Source of the DNA: Platycnemis pennipes
Taxonomy: Eukaryota > Arthropoda > Insecta > Odonata > Platycnemididae
Length of the DNA: 64,000 nucleotides
Direction: 5' to 3'
Assembly: GCA_933228895.1 (NCBI GenBank)
Contig: OW121850.1
Coordinates: 33,985,773 to 34,049,772 of the forward strand
In this document: in pieces, positions 49,146-61,150 of the stretch
How positions within the stretch are numbered: position 1 is the first letter of the stretch
Layout of the letters: the number at the start of each line of letters is the position of its first letter
Translations under genes and position numbers: made by a program
The notes under the pieces: generated by a model
Seen by the model: the letters and a program-made list of their open reading frames with translations, nothing else
Database searches by the model: none
What the model was told of the DNA's origin: nothing

Positions 49146-51779
49146 TTTCTGACACAACTGGAAAAACATATAGATCAGTACTTTATTTCCATTCGTCCAT
49201 TTATTTCCATGCCGCCTCGGTTTTCGAGTTCATGACATTCACTAGGGGAGCGATTTTTACTACACTCCAAGTCCCCAGATTCAATCGCAACAGTGATGCG
49301 GTATAGAGGAGCCATAGGCGGAGCCCACCCTTCAGGAGTAGCAATAAATACTGAGTAACAAGAGAAATTTCATGTTTGCTATTGTTCTTCAACAAATATA
49401 CGGAATTTTATCTACCATTTCCGTTCAAATCATTCTCAGCCACTGAATTCGTAAACATAACTGAAATTACGCTCCGCAATGAACAACATCTCCCCAACGC
49501 CTTTTTGGTTGAAAATTTCTTTCGTTATTTCCTGGGGAATAAAAAATGTTTGGAACAAATAATAAGATCAAAAAAATTACACTCCGCTTTCTGTCACTGC
49601 TTATTTAACAATTGTTTCCAATTTTCGTTCACACCTATATACTAAACACACACATATATAATAAAATTTGTGATTTATGATTGGTAAATATTTTTGAAGC
49701 TTAACCTTCCCAACCTCTCAACACGAGGTTGTTCATCATATGAACCATTTGCTTCAGTATTCGCCTAAACAACAATTTTATACAAATGGCATAAGTTAAC
49801 ATCTATCATGTGCAGCACCATAACGGTGATTACTGAAATTATGAAGAAAAGCTATTATTTTCAACAACTACTTTAATGAACTCAAAAAATTTATTCAAAT
49901 TTGACCATCTTAATTTTCTACTCTATTTATTTCTAAATACCTTTTCGGAGACAAACATTGTTATTTATTAAGCTATATGAAATTATTTAATACATTCAAA
50001 ATGTATTAATTTCTTTCGCAGGATACTGAATCGTATCAGCATATCTCACACACTGGTATTAGATGAAGGTTTTTGCGTGTTCGTTATTTAAAACATAGGG
50101 GTCCCCTCTGTGAATTTTCGGCCATTCAAATGGCTCTCGTTGCTCGCCAGAAACACATTCAAGTTTTCGAGCTCGTTCAGTAGAAAAAACAATACCAGAT
50201 AAAATATAAATAATCCCGCGACGCTTGATGCTTGTGAGACTCGGGGAGTGGAAAATTGCCGTTATTATCTAACTTTTCTTTCCATTCGGGGCAAGGAAAT
50301 AATTAACGAGCGACAGAAGTGTGTCGAGGAAGTATGGGTTTCATGGATCAGGGGAGCGTAATCGCTTCACGCATCGAACTAATCGTGCACAAGGACGTAC
50401 TTCCGGAGAGGTGCGAACTCAGCGTGGATCCTCTCCTACCACTTAACCTTTCGCTAAGGAATCTGTTCCGCAAGGCTTATACCAGTCACTTCAGTCTCCT
50501 CCTACTTTTGTTCGCCTATTTTGTTTCCGCAGGTCGTGTTAGAAGGGAAAAAATATTGATGTCATGGGAGCGGCAAAGCGTTGTTCGTGGTATTTCCTAA
50601 GTTGCAGTTTGACGAAGCAGCATGCTATGAGGGAGTAAAACTATATACCTATAAAACTATCAATAGCATACTTGCTTCTGAAATTACGTAATATGGGAGG
50701 GTTAAATTCAAAAAGGAACGATACATTTGGAAATGTTAGGATCCTTTCATTAAAGCAATCGGACATGATAAAGCGAAGCTAAGTAAGGGTCTCTTTCTCA
50801 CAGCTGACGCAACACCCTTTCATTTTTGTCCACCATACAGATTATTAAAGTTGGAATACAAACTAATATCTTTATAATTTTTTACACGAAAATTATTCGG
50901 TGTTTAATACAGCTTATACTAATTAGAATCAAAAGGAAACAATTTATTTCAATTACTTGTCTAATTTCTCATTTAATTTCGTTATTTCAATGATGTACTA
51001 AAGTAGCCAAAATATCAGTTTTCGTAGATGGTTAGAAAACTAGCCTAAGACGTTGCAGCAGAAAAGATAGATGTTTCGGTATAAATAGCACATGAAATCA
51101 AGAGGAGTAAATATTAAAATGATTAATAAGTGGACATCAACACCTTAACTTCAAAACTCGGCGAAAATATTCAATGGAAATGTAGGTAATAATTTCGTTT
51201 ACTCGCAAGAAAATTCTGAGCTCTAAATATTTATTTATATTAACCATAGCTTTAAGAAACTTGAAAATGTTTATGCTAACAACTCTTTACACATTTCCAG
51301 CAAATATATATGAGAAAAAAGAGCAATATTCCTTTTGATGTTGAATATATTTCGAAACAATTGCGCTTTACTGCCTGCCCTCGAAATAAGTGAGACAGTA
51401 AATTAGAGCCCTTGACAACAGCATTGCAGTAAAATTCATGCTCAGTAGATCGCCTCAGAAAGTGATTAGAGTAAATGTGAAAAATGATCGAGGCAAGCCG
51501 CTCGTCGAGATGCCAATATATCTCCTCCACTTCTGCTTATAATTCACCGAGATGTTAAGGAGGAAAATCATCAGTATGCCACCCAAGATCCCACCCCAAC
51601 TGAAATAGATTTATTTACCGCCGCAAAGACATTGAGAAACGCACTCCAAAACGAAACTGGCTGTCCTTTGTCTAATGCGTTGTCGATTAAAAAAATTACA
51701 AGGAGAAGAACGAATCCCTGAGACTGAGAGAACAATGAGGCGGAGGAAAAAATTGAAATAATTGCTCCCAGGAGAGAGA
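49146..51779. other. AT-rich non-coding DNA
   Basis: No gene is supported. Opposed CAACCTC/GAGGTTG arms lie at about 49708-49731. A plus-strand 93-codon frame (50319-50600) and a hydrophobic minus-strand 114-codon frame (51571-51915) are unrecognised. The second runs into the next GC-rich island. Confidence 0.45.
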
Positions 51780-52385
51780 ATGACAGCCAGGGAATTCGAG
51801 AAATCTCCTCTCCTTCCTCACTCACTCCCAGTCGAAGTCGAAACGGAAAAAAAACTCGTCCGAGCATCGACGTACGCGAGCGAGCAAGGAGTTGGACACG
51901 CCCGAGAATTACCATCTCCGGGGACTACATTCTTCTGCGCCGAGGCATTCATGGAATCGAAGCCATTTAGTCAGGCCTCGACCCATCCCACTCCGCGCCG
52001 CTTGCACCGAGGCAACCCCAAACCCGACCCGCGACATCCCCGGGATCCAAGGGCGACACGGAAGAGATGTGGTACGGGGCGCCGCGGGACGGGCATGGGT
52101 GGATCTATATGCTCTCACGTATCCGATCGTCCACATGTACAGTCAACGTGCCTGCGCGGTGAGCTATTGGCCGCTCGGCCGCCGCGAAGGACATGGCCCC
52201 AGGTTCCCTTTCACGGAACGGTCGAGAGGGAATTCCTCGCCTGGGCGCAGGACGGGGTGGGCGGTGGGAGAGCGAGCGTTGAGCCCGCGGTGCCGTATCA
52301 GATCAGCTGCTCCCTCCCCCGACAATCGAACCCCTCCCACCCTAGCCTCCCTGATTGATCTTTTAGGCTTCTCCCACCCACTGCC
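51780..52385. other. large GC-rich, CpG-containing island
   Basis: About 600 bases of CpG-dense DNA with open frames of 198 and 188 codons on the plus strand and shorter ones on the minus. The translations are rich in Arg, Pro and Ser and show no family motif. The two frames overlap each other, which argues that they reflect composition. A TATA-like box sits at its right edge (next entry). Confidence 0.5.
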
Positions 52386-52389
52386 AGGA

Positions 52390-52430
52390 TATAAAAATTC
52401 CCGAGACACACAGGCATGCCCTTCAGTGAC
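52390..52430 (+). promoter_or_regulatory. candidate TATA plus initiator core promoter
   Basis: TATAAAAA at 52390-52397 is followed by TTCAGTG, with the A of TCAGTG at 52425 and so 35 bases after the first T. TCAGT is the common arthropod initiator, and a spacing of about 30 is usual, so this is slightly long. It lies at the edge of a GC-rich island. The first downstream ATG (52458) opens a frame of only 23 codons ending at 52529, so any product would need splicing or be non-coding. Confidence 0.3.
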
Positions 52431-52529
52431 TGGGGCGTTAGTAGGATATTTTCCTTAATGGCTCAAAATACCGGCGTTGGCCTTACAGAGATCTTCGCAC
52501 CTCGGATTGGCCGGGGCTCGCCATCGTAA

Positions 52530-55439
52530 CAAGTTATCAAGGGCAAAACTAATAATGAAATAATCCGACTTCAAGAAAGAGGAGTTTTAACTGCAGAAGA
52601 GCCCCCATGTTTGTATTCTGAAAGCTTTTCAGATCACCCCACGACTCGAGCAATTAAATTGTAAAATTATAATCTCGGCCTGAAGGCCATGCCCGTGAGT
52701 GAGGTATTCAGACTTCAGATATACCAGAGAATGTACAACTCAGCATGCTGATGGCAAGCCTCGAAGGCAAAAGAATTTTCCCGAGATGAATTGTAGTCTT
52801 GACATTGAAAGTGACTTATTGAATAGAGCGAACAAAATTTAGGTGCTACACTTTATCACTCAAACAAGAACCTCTCACGTAAATCATCTGCCGAAAATAA
52901 AAATTCACCAAAACTATAGACTCATGGATCGAAATAAATCGAACCAGTTCCTCCAACCGCCAGTTATGTGAGTATTGAGAGTCACCAGAACGTCAAAACT
53001 AGTATTCGGATGTCATTGATGTCATTGAAAGTTCGCCATTGAGTTTTTGACCCATATTTCACAGAATTTACCCTTAATTAAATATATTTTTGACCTCTAT
53101 TGGTTCTCTACAAACTGTTGGGTTCGATCGGTGGGTGACACAGAAAATATTTTACAATAGAAAAGATAATAATTGGCATGTATCAGAGAAAATAGAAGCT
53201 GGTGGCCGAGGCAATGTACAAAAATCTTGGTTGGGATGGTTAGCGAACGACGACGAAAACAAAAAAAACCTATACCCACTGTGCTAAGAATCAAATTATG
53301 TATCAGACCTAATATAGAGTATTAAATACCAAACATATGAGTAGGAAATAATGAGATAATGGCCTCAGTATTAGCAGTTCCGATCTTTCTAGTGATCGTG
53401 TTCGTCAAAAAAATACCGAAGAATGTGCTTTCACCATTTCCAAAGAACGGCTTTTAAACTTTACTTAAACATGTACCTACCTCAAGCAGTTATTTAAGTC
53501 TTTGCTAGCACAAGCCCAACTATTCCATTGATGATAGGAGTACAAAATCTTCACTTTCCATTTTCATGTCCATCGTGTGCAGGTTTTAGGCTGAGCAGCT
53601 CTGAACCATGAATTTTAATGCCATTCTACGTTTACATCATTTGGGTAATCATTAGAATGTCTTTCTAATGGCCTTAATGCGAATAAAATCTGTAAATGAA
53701 GTGGCCAGGATAACTCTCTACTCTGTACCTAAACTCAAAACTCCACTTGGTTTGTGAGTCCTCAATCACTCCATCCATGCTCAGGCACATATACGCAACA
53801 ATTTCACAACGCAGTTATACATGAAATGACGTCCTGTAGAATGATGATGCAAAGGAGAAGTCCATACGTCATAATTGCATGAGTATCGTACTTTAATGCC
53901 TAAAAATAGGCAGTGATTACCCACAATTTTTACAATGGAGGGCGTAGGTTTATGTCCATCAAAATCATAAGGTCACATATGTGGGCTTACCGCATCTCAG
54001 CATTCACGTAGGAACCTCCGGAGCATCAATGGAATCGGGTATTTTGCGCTGATTAGATGATTCAAGCACAGAAGAGCCATAAAACGGCACAGGTCCTTGG
54101 GCGTTTTTCAACACTTTAATCTTGGCCTTTAACTGCCATTACAGACAATCTAGATTTTATCTGCCTAGCTGTTAAATTATTGGCAAACGGTACATTAAAG
54201 CTTTGAAACCATTGAGCCATGTCGCGGAACAGCGTCAAAATATCTTGCAATTCCTATCCTCTTCATTTTTTCCCTCACTCCTACCTTACTTTAGAGGTAA
54301 CATCCCTGAATTTTCCCTTATAATACAAGAATAATTTACAAATTGGATACCTCCACCTCCATTCCTTTGGCGAGCAATACTGAATAGAGGCATTCTTTCC
54401 GATATTTCAATGAAATAATTCTACGTAACCAAGAAACATGTGTCATGTTAACACTTACTTTCACAATTAGTCATTCATTCAAGAATAGGGAAATATCCTG
54501 ATAATTGTCTCTCATTCTTTCCGCATAACTACGTCATCCATATAAACCCATCATGACTACGTCATCCATATTTTAATCACTCACCATCAATAGCTATAAA
54601 TATACAAAAAAAGATAACTTTAATCACCAATTATACTCTTATTCGCATTTTTATCCATGTAAAATAATGTCCAGTCACTCTGCCAAAGATTAGCAAAAAA
54701 ATACAATAGACCGTCAAACAAAATATCACTCCGTTTAAATTGTTGTAAATTACAGACGCAAAGTAAAATAATATCACATCAACGCATATATAAATGTAGC
54801 ATATATTTAGTAGCGATTGATTTTACATGATTCTTATCCAGTTGCGCTGCACTGAATTATTTCATACCAAAATGCCGGACGTGGTAACGTTTGTGCTCCA
54901 AGGTCGCAGATCCAGTCCCTCTGCGGCCATCGATGTCGTATTTTTAGGGCCTAAATTTTAGTTTAGAAAGTCGGTTATAGCTTTAGCCGTTCAAATACCT
55001 AAAAACCAAGTTTATAAATTTTTCATACTATGGATTCACAGAGTTATATTTTAGAACACTTGTCCCACAGGTTCACCCAGTACCTTTGAATTAAGTTCAA
55101 CAATAGCATGTAGTTTAAAAAACTGACTGTCAACGACTAGATTCTTTGACTGATTAAAATATGATAAAGAGCATTCTACTATCATTATACCATTTGAATT
55201 AGAGACTTAAGCAACAGCTAAGATCTAGTCCCACACTCGAGAAAAAATTGCGCGACCGTAAGACATGCAGACAAAAAAGCAGAGAATCAATGTACACTGT
55301 ATTCAAACCCAGTCCAGAGACCCGCCCAGAAACGTATTTTTAATTAAAAGGAAGGAGTTGGGTTATATAAAGCTATTCAGTATGGCACAAAATACGTGGG
55401 CGTTGGTGTTTATCAAAAGTATAATGGCAACGGCTTTAA
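52530..55439. other. AT-rich non-coding DNA
   Basis: No gene is supported. A 16-bp direct repeat containing TACGTCA occurs at 54528-54543 and 54556-54571. Around 54880-54935 there is a weak tRNA-like head without a clear SINE body. Confidence 0.5.
54528..54571. repeat. 16-bp direct repeat with CRE-like motif
   Basis: ACTACGTCATCCATAT occurs twice with starts 28 bases apart. Each copy contains TACGTCA, the inverse of a TGACGTA CREB/ATF-type half-palindrome. Confidence 0.6.
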
Positions 55440-55677
55440 CTCCTACCGCCACTTCCTCCCTTCCCCACCCCAAGATGGGCACCACGTATCGTTTGCATCA
55501 TGTACGAAATTACTTCTTACTGTGCGAAGGAGCATTATTCATTGCACCCTACCCGCCTGTCACTCACCGCCTCCCACTCTAGTCACTCAAAGCAACGTCT
55601 CCACGAGGAGTCCCAGCATCCGCCATCCTCCCTCCAACTTCCCTCCCCCCTCCGAAACCCCTTTCCACCCCCAGTCC

Positions 55678-55702
55678 CCGCGCGAAAAAAACCTTCGCGC
55701 GG
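55678..55702. repeat. strong GC hairpin in the island
   Basis: Perfect arms CCGCGCGAA (55678-55686) and TTCGCGCGG (55694-55702) around AAAAACC. Adjacent C and G runs can extend the stem past a one-base bulge. Confidence 0.65.
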
Positions 55703-55817
55703 CGGGGAGCAATAGCTCGCTCATAGTCGAGAAAGAGGGAAACAAGGCGAGCGGGAATGTGCATTGGGTGCGGGGACTGTGGGCGGGGGGGGGGGAGGAG
55801 GGAAATAGGGATAGATA

Positions 55818-55854
55818 CGATCACGTGTCGCGGCGCCATACCGATCACGTGTCG
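55818..55854. promoter_or_regulatory. duplicated CGATCACGTGTCG E-box
   Basis: The same 13-mer occurs at 55818-55830 and 55842-55854, so two CACGTG sites start 24 bases apart, close to two helical turns. The shared GATCACGTG core also occurs in the pair at 14072-14094. Binding by a bHLH-type factor is inference. Confidence 0.4.
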
Positions 55855-56520
55855 AGCCGTCGCCGGGCGTCTGAATGGATAATAAAAGGGATAGGAGGAG
55901 GAGGCATTCTTCTCCCTCCTTTACCGCTTCCTCCTTCGCGTCTCTCGGTGGAAGACGGAGGGAGGAGTGGGGAGGGAGCGGCTCACACGGCAGAGGGGGT
56001 GGGAGCGCGAGGGATTTATGGCGGGGGAGATCGGGCGAGGGAGGCGTGAGGTTGCCGTCGCACGAGATCGAGCGGGGTGACTCAAGGTTCGCGGCCCGAG
56101 CATTCTCGCGCGGTGACGCAAAATCCCGTGTGCAAAGGACAAAAATCCTCGCGGAGGCATTGTGTTCCGTGAGATACCCGTGGATTTGGAAGGGAGCTAG
56201 AAGATGGGAATGAAGAGGAGGAAGATGAGGACGATCGTGATTCAGTCGGTACTTTTCCTTTCCGACGAGGGTTAAAGGCGAAACTCGGAGAGGAGGAGTC
56301 CTGGAGGTAAGGGAGGGAGAGGGAAAAAAACTCTTCAATTTACGCAACGATCCTTCTCCCCTTTTAGCAATTCCGCCGCGCTTGTCGAGAGGGAGGTTCC
56401 CGCAGGATATGCCCGCCGCAATATTGCCTCTCGGGCCGTTACCTCAAAGGTGGCGACAGTACGTGATTTTAATTTGCCTCCCCCCCCATCCCGTCCGCAA
56501 TAAAAGAATGGTCTCGTGAC

Positions 56521-59500
56521 TAAGAAGGGTCGCCGTCGTGATAACGGCACATGAGAATGGCATTTAGCATTATTTGCATCATTCCGTCTTCCAAAGCAAC
56601 AATAATGCCAGGGATTGTCGATTCCAGCATTAAGGAACGGCTAAAAATAGATTTCCACTCAGGCAAGATAAATTTACTTAAAGTTGGGCAACAGCATTTT
56701 TGCGAAAACATGGGCTCTATACATTTATATTGATAAAATTTTCTTATAAGTATGCCAGCAAAATCATATCTTGTACTTCTTCTTTTCGTCTTTAGTATTA
56801 TGGATAAGTTTAAAATTTCCTAGATAATGAGCAAAATTGAGTGCCACTCATGCGAAATGTATGTACTTGTTGTTTATTTGTATGTATATTTTATTTTATG
56901 AACAGCTAATACCTGTGGACGTTTTGAGAAAAAATAGGCAATTATTAAAAAATACGGGAATTTTAGGAGGGTACCACAATTTTTCCGAGAAACTAGCAAA
57001 TATTTACAACTGGTCCTGCCCAATTTTACCGTTGATGGAAAAATGACCCTTCAGTCTAGTCCTCTGGTTGAAATAACTAACTGCTAAAAAGGTTTTTCAA
57101 CTACTTATATTCGTTTCGTGTGTCTTGCATTATTTTCCAACACCTTCGGATTAACTCGGAGGGAAAATTACTTTGGTAGCATAATAATGAAGGTTTGTTT
57201 CCTCATGGACTTACAGATCAGACATGATTAGCCAGAGATATGCTGGCATTGCAACCCAAAGGTCATGGGTACGACTCCCTCCTCGGATATCCCTCTCTCT
57301 ACTACAAAATGTGTTTTTTTTAATGTTTACTATTTGTGCTATACTCTTGGTAGTTGAAGTGCCTACAACCGGAGACTATTAATAATGACATTTTTCAGTT
57401 AATTTCGAAAAGTCCCTCTTACCAATATCATTCAGTGTTTATTATCATAAATATAGTAAAACAATCATGGGCGATATACATCGCTTACTGAAATATTACG
57501 ATGATCCGTTGGGGTTTGTCTTATCTTACTCTTCAGCTGTTATGTTCTCCTTCCTTTCATAGTTTTATAAACTTATCAAATAATCCTTCATTTTGTCTAG
57601 TAATGAAGATATTTAAAGGTACCAACTTTAAGTCTTTTTTTCTGGTCGTAGAACATTATTTTTATCATAATTTTCCATATTTTTAATCCATATATCATAT
57701 TTTTGTTGCAAAATAACACCTTTTGGACTCATTTCCATGTATATCCAGGGAAAAATAAAATGTTTTATTTCACGTTTTTATTTTTATTTCACGTATTTTA
57801 TCGATGAGGAACGGTCTCAATTATGATTAGGAAAAAGGCCTACCGAGGAAGAATGTTTATATCATGTTGATCTATAATTAAGTTTACGCTTTAAAACGCA
57901 TTGGTATTTTCACTTGATTTTCTTTCACTATTTCCCTTGCACAATGAGGTGAAATTTTGATATTTCTGTAGCAAAAGTTTCATTTTATCTGCTCATTTTA
58001 TTGTTCAATAGAATTTTCATTTGTCAATTTATGACTGTTTTAATGAAGCGCAGTTACTTAATGTTTTACTTTTGCGCCTATTTGCTTTCCAAATATATTA
58101 GAAGCTATTTATTGTTCTAAATATTAGGCGATTCATATCTCTGTTACGTACCGTTGTTGAAATTTTGTAATTAATATTTCACCTTCTCTCCTTTCAGGTA
58201 CGTTTCTTTCTTCAATTCTCCCTAATAATCATGGCGAGAGAGAATAAGCAGTTGCTAAAGATATATCAACAACTTGATGGTAATTATTAATACTAGTAAC
58301 TGATGAATATCTTAAAATTTCCCAATAACTACCTACACCTTCTAGTGTAAAAGTATCATTGTCAATCATGGTCACACAATTTTCGGAACTGCTTTACTGT
58401 TCTCTCCTTTCTTCCTTTAACCGTTTATCAAACGTGATTAATGCAATCTTCAACGGCCTCACATTCTTTCTTTTGCTTCTAAAATCAATATGCTATTTTG
58501 CGCTCGCCGTAAATTACTTCTCGTGATCATCTCACCGACTTGCAAGAATATTAATCATTTTCGATGACGCAAATCACCTTCTTTTTAGCGCATGACGAAA
58601 GATGGAAGCTTTCCTAAAAATAAGAAGCACCTCAATTCCCCAAATGTCCATTCTTCAATATACTAATAACATTTTGTAAATAAAGTGATACAGTTATATC
58701 TATTACTCCTATTCCAATGTTACTGCTAATAAAAAATTTAATAACGTTTTCATGTACAGAAATTTAATACGTGAGAAAATTCGTTACGGGTAATTCATCT
58801 ACTTCATTGAAATTACATCCCGGATGTCCCGAACGTGAGTAGGATAGCCTGTCGGTTTCATCTCCAAGATATCTTACCGACAGGTAGTGAATCACGAGAA
58901 AGTAATGAACACTCTTCATGGCATTTCCCTCGGAATTATCGTTTAATACAAAAAATGAACATTTTCATTTACATCGGCAAGATTTCACCTTGAATTGGAA
59001 TTCGTAATATGGCATTTTACTCACGCTATGCCCATATAAATTAATATATAGCAACATCCGGTTAAAAACATCTCAATCGCCATAGCAAATTTGCAATTAT
59101 ATGAAAGCAGTGACTTAATTGCATCCATCTGATGCATACATTCTGACTATGCCATTTAGTATTGAGGCATTATAAACCTAACTGTGATCAAAGAGGTGTC
59201 GATAGTGGTTTCATGATATTAATCGAGCATAATCCAAAACCGGTTTTTGATCCTCAAACATATAACCTAAAGTGAATATTTTGCACCTTAACCAGAGAGT
59301 AAACTTCGATATTTGCATTATTTTGTTCAGCCCAACATTAATAGGTATAATAATCAATAAATTACGCCACAAATGAAGATATGCTGAGTAAAATATGGCT
59401 TTTACTTATATGTGCTGCTTCTGTTAGGCTACGGTATTTATTAAATAATATCAATGGTTTTTCACACCTCATAACGAGAGCAGTTAGCGAGTTGCAAGAC

Positions 59501-59989
59501 TGAAAATATTTCCTGAAACCTTCATGCCACTCTTTTCCCACAAAATTGCATATAACTACAAGAAAAGAGTATATTTTAGTTAATTAAGGTTATATGCTCA
59601 ATTTCTGCGTAGATACAATATTCCTCCGTTCGTATTTACGATATTGCTACGTTAAAATTGAAGACAATGTACTCAATAATCTACTCTGAAATTTCAATAC
59701 GATTAAATCAACTACCAGAGCCTTTTCTTTCAATTATTAAAGGCAGAACAATAGAATTCGTAAAATACCCCTCTTTAAGTTGCATGTATATTGTTTTATC
59801 GTGATAAGAATAAATGAAAGACATATTTTTAATTTCAAAAATACCACAGTGATATATATTTTGAACGATTTGATGTTCAAATTAGGTTGCCACAGTTGAT
59901 TACATTCGTTTCCACGCTCCCAAAGATTTGAGTGGGAACTCTGTTCGGGAGCTAATTTCGAAGCGATTCGAAGGGACTCAACAAGCCCG
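56521..59989. other. AT-rich non-coding DNA
   Basis: No gene is supported. A TTTTATTTCACGT direct repeat lies at 57761-57796, and a GC inverted repeat lies at 58848-58884. Near 57228-57300 a GGTACGACTCC B-box-like word follows a weak A-box-like region, possibly a truncated SINE head. Confidence 0.5.
58848..58884. repeat. 9-bp inverted repeat with extended pairing
   Basis: CCTGTCGGT (58848-58856) and ACCGACAGG (58876-58884) are separated by 19 bases. An outer CGTGA/TCACG pair could lengthen the fold after an internal loop. Confidence 0.5.
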
Positions 59990-61150
59990 CTGGCACCTGC
60001 TCTGCTTAGACCTCGACATTAACAGCGAGGAATCTCACCTCACCTCCAAGGGTCGCGCCCCCGATCGTGATCCCAGCGGAAAAAAGGACAATCCTCAAGA
60101 GGAACGACCGCAACCTTTCCCATCATCGTCCTCTCGAACCATCTCAATCCTTTGCTTCCAACCAACTCCCATCCCAGATCCACCCACCCTTCTTCATAAA
60201 CCCTTTTGTCTTTCCCGTCCTCGATTTTGCAACCCCCGTCATATGAAACGGAGACCCAACGGATGAAGTTGTGAAACACAAGCGATCGTGTAAGGTTACT
60301 CCTTCTGTCAATTCTCTCCCTCCAAATTGAACACCCACGCCGCCCCCTTCAATATTGCGTCAAAAGAATAAGGATGCATGACGCACGGACATCGAAACTT
60401 TTGACTTTTTTTCATTTTTCCCTTTCACCAATTAACAGGGCTGAGTGAGGGAAGGGAATTTCGTTCACCTTGTACGTATATGTCCCTCCGGAAAGATGTG
60501 GCAAAAAGGCCGCCTCCCGATTTACGAAGAAAATGAATAACAACGAGGGATGCCGAGAGGTTGTAAATACCATAATCTCACAGGATGTGCGACACGATTC
60601 CCCCGACGTTCCCATTCCAAATACATCGCGGTGGTGAAGGGAAAGTATTTTGGAGGTTGCCACGGAGGAGCTGTTATGCCTCATGACCCGGCCGACCCCA
60701 CCCCTCCCCACACTTCCCTTTACACACACCCCCTCCCCGTCTCGCGGCGTGCCCTTCTCCGGAGCCAAAAGCCTTCGATCCGCCCCACCCTTGTATCAGC
60801 TCACTTAACGGACGACTCCGATCCTCTTGAGCCTTGAAAACGAGGCGGAGACTCGAACTGTGCGCGAGAGTCGGGTTGAAAAGGCGAAATGGAGTGGGAG
60901 GCCTGCTGAGATGATGAAGTCTCTCGCGACCCGGGGCGAATAATACTTCCCCAGAGCCGCGAGGTGCCTCGATGCTGCCCACGGAGCGGATAAGGGGACC
61001 CGCATTGAGAAACTTCACGGAGAGCCTCACGATCGGCATGTTTTGTAAAACGCGCTCCTTCTCCGCTTCCCAGCATTAGCTTCTTCGGCATTTTCCGATC
61101 GGCCGTGCAGGGCGGGAACGATCTCTACCCTCCCCGAGCCAAATCGCTCC
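59990..61150. other. GC-rich, CpG-containing island
   Basis: Extended GC-enriched DNA, C-rich on the plus strand at 60030-60250 and 60690-60790. It carries many overlapping open frames (up to 121 codons, minus 60674-61039). None has a recognisable domain. Candidate regulatory or first-exon region. Confidence 0.45.

Larger units (their letters stand above)
55440..56520. other. largest GC-rich, CpG-containing island
   Basis: About 1.1 kb of CpG-dense, low-AT DNA with G-runs (55777-55800), C-runs and purine tracts. Open frames reach 217 codons (plus 55396-56049) and 208 codons (minus 55721-56347) on opposite strands over the same bases. Both are Arg-, Ser- and Pro-rich and unrecognisable, so I treat them as compositional. 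It contains a strong GC hairpin and paired E-boxes (separate entries). Promoter, enhancer or untranslated exon are all possible. Confidence 0.5.

Noticed and set aside
51762..52458. 198- and 188-codon plus-strand frames
   Set aside because: Two overlapping frames cannot both be coding here. No recognisable domain, and composition explains their length.
55396..56347. 217- and 208-codon open frames on opposite strands
   Set aside because: They overlap within a GC-rich, CpG-dense stretch where stops are rare. Translations are low-complexity Arg/Ser/Pro with no domain.
57228..57300. Possible truncated SINE head with GGTACGACTCC
   Set aside because: The A-box region is poor and no SINE body follows. 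Kept only as a remark in the regional entry.
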